A DNA stretch of 32,457 nucleotides, taken from contig PJRA01000420.1 in the NCBI GenBank assembly GCA_016987375.1, positions 44,944-77,400 on the forward strand, written 5' to 3'. The translations under genes were made by a program, and so were the position numbers. Source of the stretch: Brachionus koreanus (taxonomy: Eukaryota; Rotifera; Eurotatoria; Ploima; Brachionidae). The notes beneath the pieces were generated by a model, which worked only from the letters and a program-made list of their open reading frames with translations, did not search any database and was not told the origin of the DNA. This document shows, one piece after another, positions 1-11,669 of the stretch (position 1 is its first letter; each line of letters begins with the position of its first letter).

Positions 1-293
1 AAAAAGGATTGTAATTTCTAAAAATGCACTAAAATATTAATTGCGCATTTAAAATTTTTGGTCAAAATTTTTACTTTGTCAAGAATTCAAAAAAAAATTC
101 TTTAATCACTTTTAGTTGGCTATATTTGTTTAATTACTTTTTAAATTTTTAAATGTCCTTATATCTAAATGATCAAAAAATTTGCCTTTAGCTCAAATTC
201 TTATTCACTTGAAAATTAAATCTGAAAATAAAAATCATTCTTAATTGAAAAAAAATTATTTCAAGTGATCTTTAAAATTTATTTTATTTTATT
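1..293. other. AT-rich leader upstream of the first gene
   Basis: No open frame of note on either strand. It is made of A- and T-runs and presumably holds the 5' UTR and promoter of the coiled-coil gene that starts at 294. I see no convincing TATA box, repeat or RNA gene. Confidence 0.5.
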
Positions 294-2380
294 ATGGCTG
301 ACGAAGCATATCTTTTGGAGAAAAAAGTACATTTTTAAATCATTTTCCCAAAAAAAAACCCAAAATTATTTTTTAAGCTCAATGAAGAAGAAAAAACTGA
401 TGAAATCGATGATGAAAATTTAATTAATGAACTAAAGATTATTTTAGAAAGTAAGTAAAATAAACCATTTAAATAAAAACAATTCAAAACTGGTCCTACA
501 AATGTGTAAGATAATACAAAATCATTGTTAACATTAATTCTGTGTAATAAATAAATACATATTTATATATAAATATCATAAAATTATAAAATTAAATTGC
601 AGAGTGATAATCCTTTTTTTTGTAGAAAAAAACTAATCAATAATATATAAGCAATAGACAGATTATAGGGTTAAGGGTTAAGAATTTTTTAAAGTTTCGA
701 AAAACAATTTTCATTATAAATTTCATTTAATTCAAATTTCATAAGTTGAAAATTCAAAATAATTTAGAGCATGTCTGTAATTTTTTAAACAATGCATTAA
801 CAAATAAAAAAAAAATAAAAAATATTTTTTGATTCTAAAAATGCTTATTCAGACCTCTGAACGTTCTCCTATTAATGTTTACTTGAATAGAGTTGTAACA
901 AAAAAACTTAAATAAAAGCTAGAAAAAGCTAAAGTCAGATATCATGATTTTTAAGGAAATTACCTCTTTTTTCCATTGATATATTAAGAAGAGATTAAGT
1001 GTTCCTATTTAAACATAAAATTCTCATGTTCTCTGTCTCATATTTATTGCTAAATTAGTTTAAATTGATTTATTCAAAGACAAAAATTGAAAAGTTTGAC
1101 TAATCCATAAATTTATTTTATTGAATTGACTGATTGGAAAAATAGATTTCAAAACAAGATTCGATTTCTGAACAAAATTGTCCAAACTAGTAAAAACCCT
1201 ATTAACACCTAAAAGAATCAATGGCAAATAGAAAAAATGAAGGGTATTGTTTTTCTTGTGCTTGTGCTAGTAATTAAAAATCAAGCATTCATTCTCTAGC
1301 TGTTTCACAAAGCTAAGAGCATGATTTTTTAAGTTAGACTTGAAGAGAGAGCTCTTTTTGATCAGCGCTTTTTAAATTATCCACGAGCAAACACATTCGA
1401 CTAAAATAGTTTAAGCCGAACATTTTCTAAAAAAAACTCCATTTAAAATTTGAAAAAAAAAATCATAAAATCTAAAATTTTTAGCCACGCTGTTATCATT
1501 TTTAATTTAAATCTTTTTTATCAAAGAAATTTCTAAATTAAAAAAAAAATCATCTTGATCAGAAATGAATCAATCTAATGAGATACTTGCCAATACTAGG
1601 ATTAGTGAGTTTTTTGTTTATTAAGTTAATTTTAAAGATTGGTTTTTTTAAAGAATTAACTGAAATGCACAAGAAATTTTCTGCAATGGACAAGAAATTT
1701 TCTGAAATGGACAAAAAATTTACTGACTTAAGCACCGTGGTCAACTTGCAACAAAATAGTATTGATTAAATGATTGATTCATTAAAAAATTTCTAAAGTT
1801 CAATTATTTATTGTTTAAGGCATTCAAAAATTGAACTCGAATGTGAAATTTATGAATGTACTAGAAGATAGACTAGAAGAAATTAAACTAGAACAACTTC
1901 CCTTCTCAAGAAAAAGTAAATGCTTAAATTTGAATTAGCTTTTATTGTTTTTATTAGAGAAAAAAGGATCCCCCAAATATCTTCATCATGGTAATTTAAT
2001 AATTATCTATTAATTATTTTCTTTATTTTTAAAAGAAGTAACAAGTCAATTTGATTATAATAATCAACTAAATAGTAATCTAAGATAAATTAACTAACTA
2101 AATTTAATTCATTTTAAATTAATATTTAAGTCATTGGATCAAGATTAGAAGATGTTTGCATGTGCATTAAAAATTTTAAGATTGAAAGTAAATATAATTA
2201 TTTGAAAAGTTAAATTAATTTTTAGAATAAATATAATAAAATTAAATTTTTAAAGAAAGAATTTAAAAAAAAATTATTTAAGATCCAAGTAAAATTTTTG
2301 AGAAGATCATTTCAGCTTCAATGTTGTTTATATCTTTTTGTATGCTTGTTGTATGTGTTCTAATGTACTTTAAAAAATAA
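294..2380 (+). CDS. Tail-anchored coiled-coil protein, eight-exon model
   Basis: My exon model is 294-326, 378-450, 1654-1758, 1820-1915, 1958-1990, 2036-2074, 2131-2187 and 2283-2380, joining to 177 codons plus stop. Every intron is GT-AG. The first is phase 0 and the other six are all phase 1, and the frame stays open throughout, which is hard to get by chance. The protein begins MADEAYLLEKK and continues with an acidic stretch. Three near-perfect heptads follow (MHKKFSA, MDKKFSE, MDKKFTD), which should form a coiled coil. It ends with a hydrophobic segment of about 20 residues and the tail YFKK*, the layout of a C-tail-anchored membrane protein facing the cytosol. I do not recognise the family. 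All internal exons from the third to the seventh are multiples of three, so any could be skipped in frame. The 1.2-kb second intron could hide further exons. AATAAA lies about 105 bp after the stop. Confidence 0.6.
451..1653 (+). other. Long second intron of the coiled-coil gene
   Basis: It is 1203 bp, against 42-95 bp for the other introns of this gene. It starts GTAAGT and ends TTTAAAG. It contains a short open frame with a signal-peptide-like start at 1237 (MKGIVFLVLVLV) that stops after 20 codons. Otherwise it is AT-rich with no feature I can support. Confidence 0.4.
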
Positions 2381-2682
2381 TTAACAAGTTTATATAAATT
2401 TATTTAAAAATTTAATGTTTTTAAATTTATGAAGTTAAACATGGAATTTATTAAAACATTTATTTATATAATCAACTCATTTTATTCAATAAAATTTTAT
2501 TCGATTTAAAAGAATTATTTTAAATTTTTTAACAATGTTTAATCAAAAACAATTCTAATGTTAATTGGGTACAATTTATTTATACCTAAATTTTCTATAT
2601 TATCGATAACTGTTCCTTTTTTATTTTTAATTATTTGAATTTTTTTTTGATTAAATTGACTTGTTATTCAAATTTTACTTAA
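2381..2682. other. 3' flank of the coiled-coil gene
   Basis: AT-rich sequence with AATAAA near 2485, the likely polyadenylation signal of the upstream gene. No coding or structured element is visible before the tRNA at 2683. Confidence 0.5.
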
Positions 2683-2753
2683 GCACTGGTGGTTCAGTGG
2701 TAGAATGCTCGCCTGCCACGCGGGCGGCCCGGGTTCGATTCCCGGCCAGTGCA
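2683..2753 (+). tRNA. tRNA-Gly (anticodon GCC)
   Basis: A 71-nt cloverleaf. The acceptor arms are GCACTGG and CCAGTGC with discriminator A. The anticodon loop is CTGCCAC, giving GCC. The T arm is CCGGGTTCGATTCCCGG, which contains the B box GGTTCGATTCC. The sequence is close to the canonical metazoan tRNA-Gly(GCC). A T-run for Pol III termination follows within about ten bases. Confidence 0.97.
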
Positions 2754-2818
2754 TTTGTTAATTTTTTGTATAAAATTTTTTTCTAAAAAAAAAATAATTT
2801 ATTACAGGAAAAAAAAAG

Positions 2819-2890
2819 CTCCGTGACGGGGAATTGAACCCCGGTCTCCCGCGTGACAGGCGGGGATACTCACCACTATACTATCACGGA
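2819..2890 (-). tRNA. tRNA-Asp (anticodon GTC)
   Basis: A 72-nt cloverleaf on the minus strand. The acceptor arms are TCCGTGA and TCACGGA with discriminator G. The anticodon loop is CTGTCAC, giving GTC. The T arm CCGGGGTTCAATTCCCC carries the B box. The D and anticodon arms match the usual metazoan tRNA-Asp. A long T-run follows the 3' end on the minus strand. It faces the tRNA-Gly gene tail to tail, 65 bp away. Confidence 0.97.
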
Positions 2891-3000
2891 TCCCTTTTTT
2901 TTTTATTAAATATAATTAATTAGATAAATAATTTTACAGCTATTAATTTTTTATTTTAAATAAATCTTTGCATAAAAAAATTAATCAAGAAAAAAAAAAT

Positions 3001-6000
3001 TTATTTATTTTGACTAGTGGACATGTTATTACCAAATATGTCTTCATGAAATCTAAAATTTTCTTTCATTGAATTCAAATAGTCTCTGGCATCTTGTAAA
3101 TTAAGTTTAGAATTCGAATGGTTTACAAGTTGTTGTTCAAGCATTTGTGTCACATCGGCAGCCATTCGAACATCGCCACATACATAAAAGTGACCATTTT
3201 TATTCCACACCAAATCGAACAAACTTTCTCCATTTGTCTTCATTATGTCTTGAACATACATTTTTTTCTGATTCGGCTCTCTACTATATGCTGGATAATA
3301 TTCGGACAACACATTTTCCTTGAGCATTTGATCAATCTCATTTTTGTATATTTCATCAACATTTTTTTGTCTACATCCGAAATAAAGAATCATTTTTCCC
3401 CAGCCGAGTCCGTTTAAACCAGTTGGATTTGGCATCATTTCTTTTTCAATTTTTCTCTCTTGCCAAAAGCTTCTAAATGGTGCAATTCCTGTGCCTGCAC
3501 ACACCATAATTATAGGACAAGTTTTGTCTTCGGGTAGTCTAAAACTGGGAGCTCTAAAAAAAACAATTTTTTTGTTAGAATAAAAATTTGAATAAATTAA
3601 AAATTTTAAATTAATTTACTCTCTGATAAAAATTGGCACAGAATCATTTGCTTTCATTTCGTCGAGCCATTTTGAACATACACCATAGTGAGTTGACTTG
3701 CCCAAAGGTGTATACTCAATCAAACCAACAGTCAAATTAATTAGATCTGTTTGTTTCGGGGAAGAGCTAATACTGTAAAATCTTGGTTGTAATTTGGGTA
3801 GTTTGGTTATTAAGAGACTTGGATTTGGTCTAAGACTGGGAAATTCTTCAAGCACTTCAACTAAATTAGGATATCCATTCAACTTCCATTGTTCATAAGC
3901 TATGTGATCTTGTGATAGTTTCTCTAATTTTTCTCTATCCGAGTCTGTTGATGCTTGACTGCTCAAATATTTAAGCATGTCTTGACTAAGTGGTGAAGTA
4001 ATGTCAAGTAAATTTGTAAATGCGTGTCTCAGAGTAAATGGCAAATGCTTTTCGTCAACGACCCATTGTTTGCCTGGACCAAATATTGACGATTTTTCTT
4101 TGAGTATTTCAATTTTAATCATTTGATCTGGTGGTGGTGCATTGGACAATTTGTCCAATATGGCATCAACTAAATTTTTTCTATTTGAAGCAAATATCCC
4201 TACATGATCACCTGGTTTATATTGCAGTTCGCTTGAATAGCCTGTTGTGCTTATTTCTACAAGCAAAGTAACACGACCCGAGTTAATTGTTTGCAAATTT
4301 CGTTTTGACACAAATTTACAATCAAAAACTTGACGTTCATGAAGCTTTTGCAATGATTCGTACAAGTCAAAATTATTGTCGTCATGCATAGTCAAACGAA
4401 TTGTTTGAGGACTCCAGTCTAAATCAGAATTTGACAATATTTCCATAAACGAATTGTCAGTGTCAATACAAAAATAGTCAACAGCTGATTTAAATGATTC
4501 AAAAGACCATTTGCGAAATGATTCTTCTTGACCACATAGTTCATCGCCAAGGCCAATATCGTAAACTCGTTCGGCTCCAATATTATTCAATATTTGGTCT
4601 AGATACTTTCCGAATGCACAAAATTTCGGATACGATGAATTGCCCAATGCAAATACCGAAAATCTAACATTACTTAAGCCAAGTGAGTTAGTTAGTTCAG
4701 AACTATTGTTCAACAAACTGCGTTCTTTTTGCATGTCAATTAAAATTTTTTTAAAATCTTTGCCATTTTCTGGCGGATCACCATTGCCAAATGTTGATGC
4801 TACAATTAAAAGAAGTGTTTCATTTTCCAAATCGACAACATCATAGTCTTTCATACATAATATCTTTTTTTTTTTTTTTATTAAATTTAATTTTAAAAAA
4901 ATTTTTTTTTCAATAAAAATTCAATTTACCCTCGGATCAAATGCATGCTTGAAAAGATCTGATAATGTTTTGGCAAAACGTTCCGATTTACCAGTCTCAG
5001 TAGCATACAGTATTGTGCATTTAATTCGTTTGGCCATTGCTTTACCCATTAATTTAGCTGAAAATTTAACAGCTCTAGCTATATCACTAAAATAGACGCG
5101 TCGTTTCAATCGTCTTGTTTCTTGATTTGTATTTTTTTGCTTCCAAACATGATTTTTCCATGCAGGTTCCTTCATGAAAAAAAAAAATTTTTTATTCATT
5201 CAAATATTTAATTTGATTTTTTGTATTTTTTTATCTAACTTGATATTCATACGAAGGCTTTAGGATATAGTTAAGCATTTCAAGATGAAAAACAGGTGTT
5301 AAATGAGACGACAGAGGCGGCACCACCCATACCCAATCGCCAGGACAACCTCCTCTGAGAACACTTTCATTTTGAAAGTGTTTAATAAATGATTCTGCTG
5401 CTGAATGATGATCAGTAATTGTAATTTTATTTTTTTGAAATGAATACAAAATAGCATGATTTAATTCAATCAAAGCTTTGTCTTTCCATAAAGAAGAATT
5501 ACTTTTCCTATCTAAGCATAGAACATCTGCTATTTGATCAAGTTTATCATATCTATTTACATCGGCAAAATCACGTCCAATTTCAGTACCCATATACCAT
5601 CCATTAAAAGGACAAGCTGTAAACTCAATACCGCCAACATCCAACATCATTGAAGACACACCAGGTACACAATACCATTTTAAATTAAGGTCTTTGAACT
5701 TTTCATAACTGGGATGTTCTATGTTCACTTCAAGCACTAATTCAGACGGTATATCAAACCATTCCGGATCCAAGCCATTTGCTTGAAGAACCAATGGTAA
5801 CACATCAAATTCAGTGTATTTTGGTTTCCAACCGAGTTTTATACAAATTTGGGTAAATTCAAGCTGAGCTCTATCACCAATATAACTTCCGTCTTCCATT
5901 TTGTATCCAGCATAGCTTATAAATTGAGAATTCCATATTCTAAAATCATGTCCCGATTGTGTTCTTTGACGAAAAATTGTTATGGCGGATCTAATATTGC

Positions 6001-7426
6001 CTTTGTTTGTAGCATATTTTAAATGATTGCACAATGCCTCGAAAATACTTTTATTTAAAAAAAAAAAATGAAAATATAATAAAATAAATAATTTCAATTC
6101 AACCCTCTTGCAGTTGTGACATATCGAGCATCGAATACCTGCAGTCGAGACCATTGTATTCTACCAATACATCTGGGCGCATTTCGCCATGCAGTCCGAG
6201 CTCCAAAACACAATTCAGTCTCTTTTAGCTCATATGTGCCTTTTTCTTTAATAGAATTTATCACTTCACTAATTCTTTCTTGATGTGTCTTTGATCCTTG
6301 ACGTTTAACGCTTGCATAAAATTGATTTATAAAATCAATTGCTTGATTTATTTTTTCTTCTTTTGATCGCTCATAACTTGGAACTGTTTTGCCTGGTTTT
6401 AACAATGAACCTAAGCATCTTTCAGTCGAACATTCAATTTTCTTGAAATTTAATAATTAGAAAGAAAAAAAAGTATAATATAATGCATTTGATTATCTAA
6501 AAATTTCATTAAAAAAAAAAAAAACAACACCAAAAACAACAATTTTTCAATTTTTAACTTACTGTAAAGGCTTGATGATGCAGCAAATCGATATTATTAC
6601 TTTCATCAATTAAATATTTGAGTTTAAGACCTTTTTTTTTCTTTTGTTTAGCAGGTGACATCTCACCGACTTTGGCCGATGAATCGATAGATTGTATTTT
6701 TTCGATTGATTTGCATTCACTCTTCGTTCTATTTGATTCATTTAAAGTATCTTGTTTTTGATCAAGCTGATTATTAGTTTGAGAAATTTTTTGTTCAGGC
6801 TCGGGCGACATACAAACAGTCCGGTTGGTTACTATCTCCAAGCCATCATATATTTTTATACGAATATCATCACCTTCTTGAATTATACGAATTGAATTCA
6901 AATTTTTGGTTGTTAATGGCTCTGAACTATTGATTAAATTACATTGAGTGTCCGAATTGTTCAATAGAGGTTTTTGCACATCTGATTGATGCGATAAAGC
7001 ATTGCCCAAATATTCTGTATTATCTGGCAACGAGTCTTTTTTAAATTGATTTTCAGACGCACAATTCATAAATTTTTTGCGCAATTTAACTATTGGCGAC
7101 ATTAGACCATTTTTTAATCCATTCAATTTTTCACCATCTTCATTTTGTATCAAAGTTAATTCAACTAAACTGTCCGTTTTAAGCGATCGAATAATCTCCA
7201 GACCTTTTTCATAGCTTATACTTGACAAATCATGTTTGTTTACTCTAAGTATAATGTCTCCCTTGCGTATACGACCACATTGTTCTACTGATCCATTTTT
7301 TATTATGTCCCAAACTGCTAAATATGGCATTTCGTCGCGTTGTCTCAGTAAAAAGCCCAAACCTCCGACAGTCTTTTTAAGATGTACTGTGTACACTTTT
7401 TTCGAACAGTTGTTATATTTAGACAT
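3001..7426 (-). CDS. NOS: Nitric oxide synthase with N-terminal PDZ domain (neuronal type)
   Basis: It makes NO and citrulline from arginine, O2 and NADPH. My exons on the minus strand are 7426-6563, 6441-6104, 6047-5240, 5169-4930, 4863-3620 and 3553-3001. All are GT-AG with matching phases, giving 1348 residues. A PDZ domain with GLGF (about 11-95) is followed by a low-complexity linker. The oxygenase domain has the zinc motif CSTERC (292-297), the haem cysteine in WRNAPRC (379) and GWYMGTEIG with the arginine-binding Glu. A calmodulin site around 692-720 resembles the nNOS site. The FMN domain follows ([18 protein letters not shown]), then the FAD and NADPH domains ([31 protein letters not shown]). 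PDZ domains target nNOS to membrane scaffolds. The autoinhibitory insert in the FMN domain is only about 20 residues and the C-terminal tail about 9 residues after EDIFG, both far shorter than in nNOS. Confidence 0.95.
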
Positions 7427-9599
7427 CTTGGAAAAATGTGGAAAGCAAAAATGAAAAATTAAAAAAAAATCAAAAAGCCTTTATTAAAATAAGAAGCGGC
7501 GGAATCTTCCGAATATGTTATAATTATTCCCTATTTATTTTTTTAATTATAATTTAGATCATTATTAAACTAAAAGCTGTAATCATAAGTGGCAATCTCT
7601 CTTCTACTAAATATGTGATATTTTTTAATTTAAATAAAATTTTTTTTTTAAAACCAAATATTTTTTTCTTGACAAAAAAAATAAATTTAATTTGAGAAAA
7701 AATAATATTCTTATTTTTTTTTGAATCTAACAAGCAAGCAAGACTATAGAGTCCTGGAAAAGTATCGATGTTTATCATTTGTTTTTAAGTACTTAAAAGC
7801 AATTATCTCAAATAAAAGTTTTTACTATGGCCATCTAAAAATTACTTATAATTCGAAATATTGAAAATATCTAATTTGATTAATAATTAAAGGTAATTTG
7901 CCATTTTCGAGATAATAAGAGCGCAAAATGAAAACTAAATATATTTGTTCTGCACAGAAGATAATTTTTGTTTCCGACATTTGTCATAATAGAAATGTAA
8001 TTAGACCTTCAGAAAAATTCTACACTAGCTAGCTCTAACTTGTTCGTTATGACTATCAGAGAAAGAAAAAAGTTATTTTAAGTATTCTTGAAGATTTCTT
8101 TTTGATATTTTTGTTAGCTTTTGTCAAAGAAAGAAAAATACAAAAAAAGTCAAGACAAATATTTTATTATTTAGCAAAAATAAACAAATTAAATTTAAAT
8201 ATTTGACAAAGTTAAATAAATAATTTTTTTTAAAGAAAAATAATTGACTTTTTGAAAAAATAAGGCGCTATTCAAATACATAGCAATGGTGAGAGAAGCA
8301 ATTACAACAAGAAATTGAAATCGATTAAAATTATTTAACAAAAAATCAAAAAAGGAATTTAGCACGCAAAAGAAACCAGCTTGATGCAGCAAATTTTATT
8401 GCCGCATAAACCTTTAATTGCCAAGATAAACCAAAGCCATTCGTGTAGCATAAATATTTGTTTTAAATAAAATTCATTTCCGATTTTTGCCTGGATTATA
8501 CACTCATCGGCTCATATCGGAAAAATTACATATTTTTCAAAAAATTTATTAGCATACTTAAAAATTAATTTTGCAAGCATTGCCTGTTTTGGTTCAATAA
8601 AAAAAATACATATAAATGATTAAATTTTTCAAATTTATTTAATTCAAATTGAATGATACTTATTGTTCCATTTTGTGCAAAAAAAATCAACTAAAATTTT
8701 ATTTTGAAAAAAAAAATTAATCAATTTATCATTCTTAATTGACCTTTAATAAATTTAAAATAACTAAAAATTGAATTGAAAAGTAGTTTTTTTTTTCACA
8801 TAGTTCATGTATTAATATCAATTGTTGAATTAATATTTTTGCAATAAATAAAACAATTAAAACTATTTTCAAACAAGCAGAGTTCATTTTATGATTTGAT
8901 TTGAGCACCAATTTAAGAAAATTAATCTTTGAATTTTTTTTAATTTCTTTACATAAATGATAAAAAAGTTGTTTTAATGTAATTTTAGTAACTTAGTATT
9001 TACCTTCGTAGGTCTATAGTTGTTTGTTGATAGTTAATTGGGAAAAAATTTTCTTCTTTATATTAAATATTCGACTTTAAAGCAGAGAATTAAATTGCTG
9101 GGAAATGAGAAAAAACGGGCTGTTTTCTAGCTCAATTTTTGCAAAGTTTATTTTTCTTGTTGCTTAAATTTTGACATAAATCAAGGTTTAAAACATAAAT
9201 AAACATAATAATTTAAAACATTTTGTTTTTTTTTCGAATTTATTTTAATTTTTTTTTTTATTTTAAATATGATAAAAATATAAAAAAATTTCAATGTTCA
9301 ATTTAACTAGAAATATCAGATAAAAAATAATTTTTTTGTTGTCGCTAAAAAATCTATGATTGAACCCGATTAAAGTTCTCCTCGAAAAAAATACATGAAT
9401 ATGTGCCCGATACCATTTTGAATGTATCCACTTTATAATACTAATTAAAAAAAAAAAAAAAAAACTTCAATTTACACTTTAATAATTAATAATTTACATA
9501 ACGAAACTGGAAATGGTTAAATAAAAAAAATAATACTATTTAAGACTAATAGGTATAGTATTAGAAAAAAAAAAATTTAAAAACAAAACGATTCCTAAT
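7427..9599. other. Spacer between NOS start and eEF2K end
   Basis: A 2.2-kb AT-rich spacer that should hold the NOS promoter and 5' UTR and the 3' UTR of eEF2K. The short open frames here (about 65-75 codons, minus strand) are low-complexity F/I/K/N-rich and I do not treat them as genes. A GC-richer patch just upstream of NOS (7493-7514) contains GGAATCTTCC. Another patch around 8385-8520 is less AT-rich than its surroundings, but I can assign nothing to it. Confidence 0.4.
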
Positions 9600-11669
9600 C
9601 TATGATTCTTGTTCGTCTTGACTAGCAGCAGCTTCTTCGGCTAACATGTAATACTTATTGGCTATACGACCTTTACCGTATTGTATTGCTTTGTCGGCCG
9701 CTTCAGTGTACAAATTGGCGGCAATAGCGGCATTTTTAGGCATTTTATGTCCGCCTTTTAAATTCATTTCGGCCAAACAAGCCAAAATCAAATAATTTGG
9801 ATCACATTGTGCAAATGTGTCCGAATAGCCGGCATCATCTTCACTAGCCGACTCTTCCTCAATCATTTGTAACAATTTCTTGTAATATACACTTGCCAAA
9901 TTCCAGTCAATTTGTTTTGATTTTGGCAAATTAACACCAGACTCGTAGGCTTTGGCCAAAACAAACAAACTATTCTTGTCTTCTAGATCGGCACTTTTAG
10001 TCAAATAGTCAAAGCCAATCTCATTGTTTAGTTCATTTTCTGTGACCGAATAATTAGACAACAAATCATGTGGCATTTGTAAATAAATTTTAGCCATATT
10101 TACTAAAGCTTCTTTTAGACCAAGATCAGCCGCTTGTTTCAAATGGAAAAAAGCCGACTCTTGATCATAAAAGTCATAGCCACTATTGGTTTGTTCAGTA
10201 AATCTGCCCATTTCATGATATTTGGCCATTTCCAAATGTACTTGTCCCAATATTGATTCATTTTGAGAATTTAAATTCTCTTCTTCGTCATCATCATCTT
10301 CAAAATGATCAAAATTTTTCATTAGTCTTTGTTGTCCATTGACACAACTAGGCTTTGGTTTAAAATGCTTTCTGGCGTCTATTTTGTTAAAATAACTAGC
10401 TGCTTCATCATAAGAAAAAGCCGAATCCAAGCAACCTGATTGTGTTCGCATTCTGGCACCATTTATAGCTATTGGATTCGATTGCGATGGTCTATTGAAA
10501 CTAATTGGCTTTGATGAGTGTGGCGACATGGGCGATGAAGACGACGACTCGTATCCCTCGGATTCCAAGTCGTCGCTGCATGTAGACATGTTACGCACAC
10601 GACGACGCAATATCTCACAAAAACTAGTCGGCGAACCGACAACAAGTTCTTCACCACCTCGACAAATAGTAGCCGCCGAATAGCTTGCTAGTGAAGTTTG
10701 AGCTTTTTTCGAATGCAATTTGTCCAATTCATTTGGCGACAAGTCAAATTCGGTCAAGCCAATACTTCGGCACACACGATTGCACACATGGCTTGAGAAA
10801 AATAGAGCAAAACCTTTGCAGCCTAAATTTCCGTCACCATAGTCGTCGCCTTTAGCTGTGTGTATTTGTGGATCAGTGTATAAATCACCCACACCTTGTA
10901 CATCAACAACCATTAGTTCATGATTCGAGCATTCGAATGTAAAATGACTAAATGCCTGCGGTGTCGAACGAGTGTCTTCGACAAAGCCCGAATTTGAGTT
11001 GTATTTAATGTATTCGCCTTCGATAAAATGTTCCAAGTGAAACAATGGCGAACCATCTCTATTCACAAATTCCAATATGCTCATTTGAAACATGTCGATT
11101 TTTTTTGGCGGATTGTGTCTATTGAATATTTCTGCCCATAGTTTAGCGTCCATTTGAAGACGCACATCGTCAAAGTATCGCTCACGTTCAATACTCTTGT
11201 CCATATAGCTCTTGGCTACATAGTTGGCCGCATGCTCCCAACTTTCTTTGTGAACAAAATTGGACAATTTCTTCAATCTAAAACAGGCCCTCATTGCACC
11301 ATTGGCAAATTGTTTGTCCTCAATTTTAACTTTGCACTCGTCAGTTATCCACTCTTTTTTAATGGCATTATATCTGTGTCTAATTACAACCTCTGTCGGA
11401 TACTTGTTCAAATCGAACTCGGTCCACGGATCTTTTAAACGCTTTAGCTTAGCTGCAGCCATGTGCCAGCGATGTCGCGCCATTGTTACACTATTTGTCA
11501 ACGGAATTGACTTTGACTTTTGCACTGGTTTCTTTTTTTGACGAAAATTTTCCATGCCAATTGGATACATTTGACCTGATACACATGTGACCAAATTGGA
11601 CGGGTCAACAAATGAATTGGACAAATTTTCGGTCAACGGAAATATATCGTCCTCTTCGAACAAATCCAT
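9600..11669 (-). CDS. EEF2K: Eukaryotic elongation factor 2 kinase (alpha-kinase)
   Basis: It phosphorylates eEF2 and slows translation elongation when activated by Ca2+/calmodulin, in the cytosol. The single uninterrupted frame encodes 689 residues, close to the usual ~725. The calmodulin-binding segment is at about 66-83. The alpha-kinase domain is at about 118-305: NGAMRACFRLKK, FHLEHFIEGEYIKYNSNSGF, the catalytic VVDVQGVGD (254-262) and the glycine-rich GDGNLG (278-283). A Ser-rich regulatory loop follows, with RRRVRNMSTCSDD and a run SSSSSPMSP, which is the region holding stimulatory and inhibitory phosphosites in the family. SEL1-type helical repeats fill about 475-675 and end in NKYYMLAEEA, matching the conserved C-terminus needed for eEF2 recognition, plus a short acidic tail. 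The absence of introns stands out beside the multi-exon NOS and Slo1 genes. The start is the only Met near the conserved N-terminus. Identification is secure. Confidence 0.96.
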   Translation of the reverse strand: MDLFEEDDIFPLTENLSNSFVDPSNLVTCVSGQMYPIGMENFRQKKKPVQKSKSIPLTNSVTMARHRWHMAAAKLKRLKDPWTEFDLNKYPTEVVIRHRYNAIKKEWITDECKVKIEDKQFANGAMRACFRLKKLSNFVHKESWEHAANYVAKSYMDKSIERERYFDDVRLQMDAKLWAEIFNRHNPPKKIDMFQMSILEFVNRDGSPLFHLEHFIEGEYIKYNSNSGFVEDTRSTPQAFSHFTFECSNHELMVVDVQGVGDLYTDPQIHTAKGDDYGDGNLGCKGFALFFSSHVCNRVCRSIGLTEFDLSPNELDKLHSKKAQTSLASYSAATICRGGEELVVGSPTSFCEILRRRVRNMSTCSDDLESEGYESSSSSPMSPHSSKPISFNRPSQSNPIAINGARMRTQSGCLDSAFSYDEAASYFNKIDARKHFKPKPSCVNGQQRLMKNFDHFEDDDDEEENLNSQNESILGQVHLEMAKYHEMGRFTEQTNSGYDFYDQESAFFHLKQAADLGLKEALVNMAKIYLQMPHDLLSNYSVTENELNNEIGFDYLTKSADLEDKNSLFVLAKAYESGVNLPKSKQIDWNLASVYYKKLLQMIEEESASEDDAGYSDTFAQCDPNYLILACLAEMNLKGGHKMPKNAAIAANLYTEAADKAIQYGKGRIANKYYMLAEEAAASQDEQES

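Noticed and set aside
1237..1296. Short frame MKGIVFLVLVLV... like the signal peptide of the secreted protein at 21213
   Set aside because: It stops after 20 codons, and the sequence beyond shows no convincing match to the Cys-rich gene. Hydrophobic leaders resemble each other by chance.
1578..1653. Open start MRYLPILGLVSFLFIKL as a signal-anchor N-terminus of the coiled-coil protein
   Set aside because: The TTTAAAG acceptor at 1653 gives phase-1 continuity with the upstream exon 378-450, which fits the other introns better. An alternative promoter using this start cannot be excluded.
7554..8392. Minus-strand frames of 74 and 65 codons upstream of NOS
   Set aside because: Low-complexity Phe/Ile/Lys/Asn composition, no splice-compatible partners and no recognisable domain.
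10469..11541. Frames of 62-94 codons overlapping eEF2K on both strands
   Set aside because: They are shadows of the eEF2K coding sequence, whose frame is fully supported by conservation.
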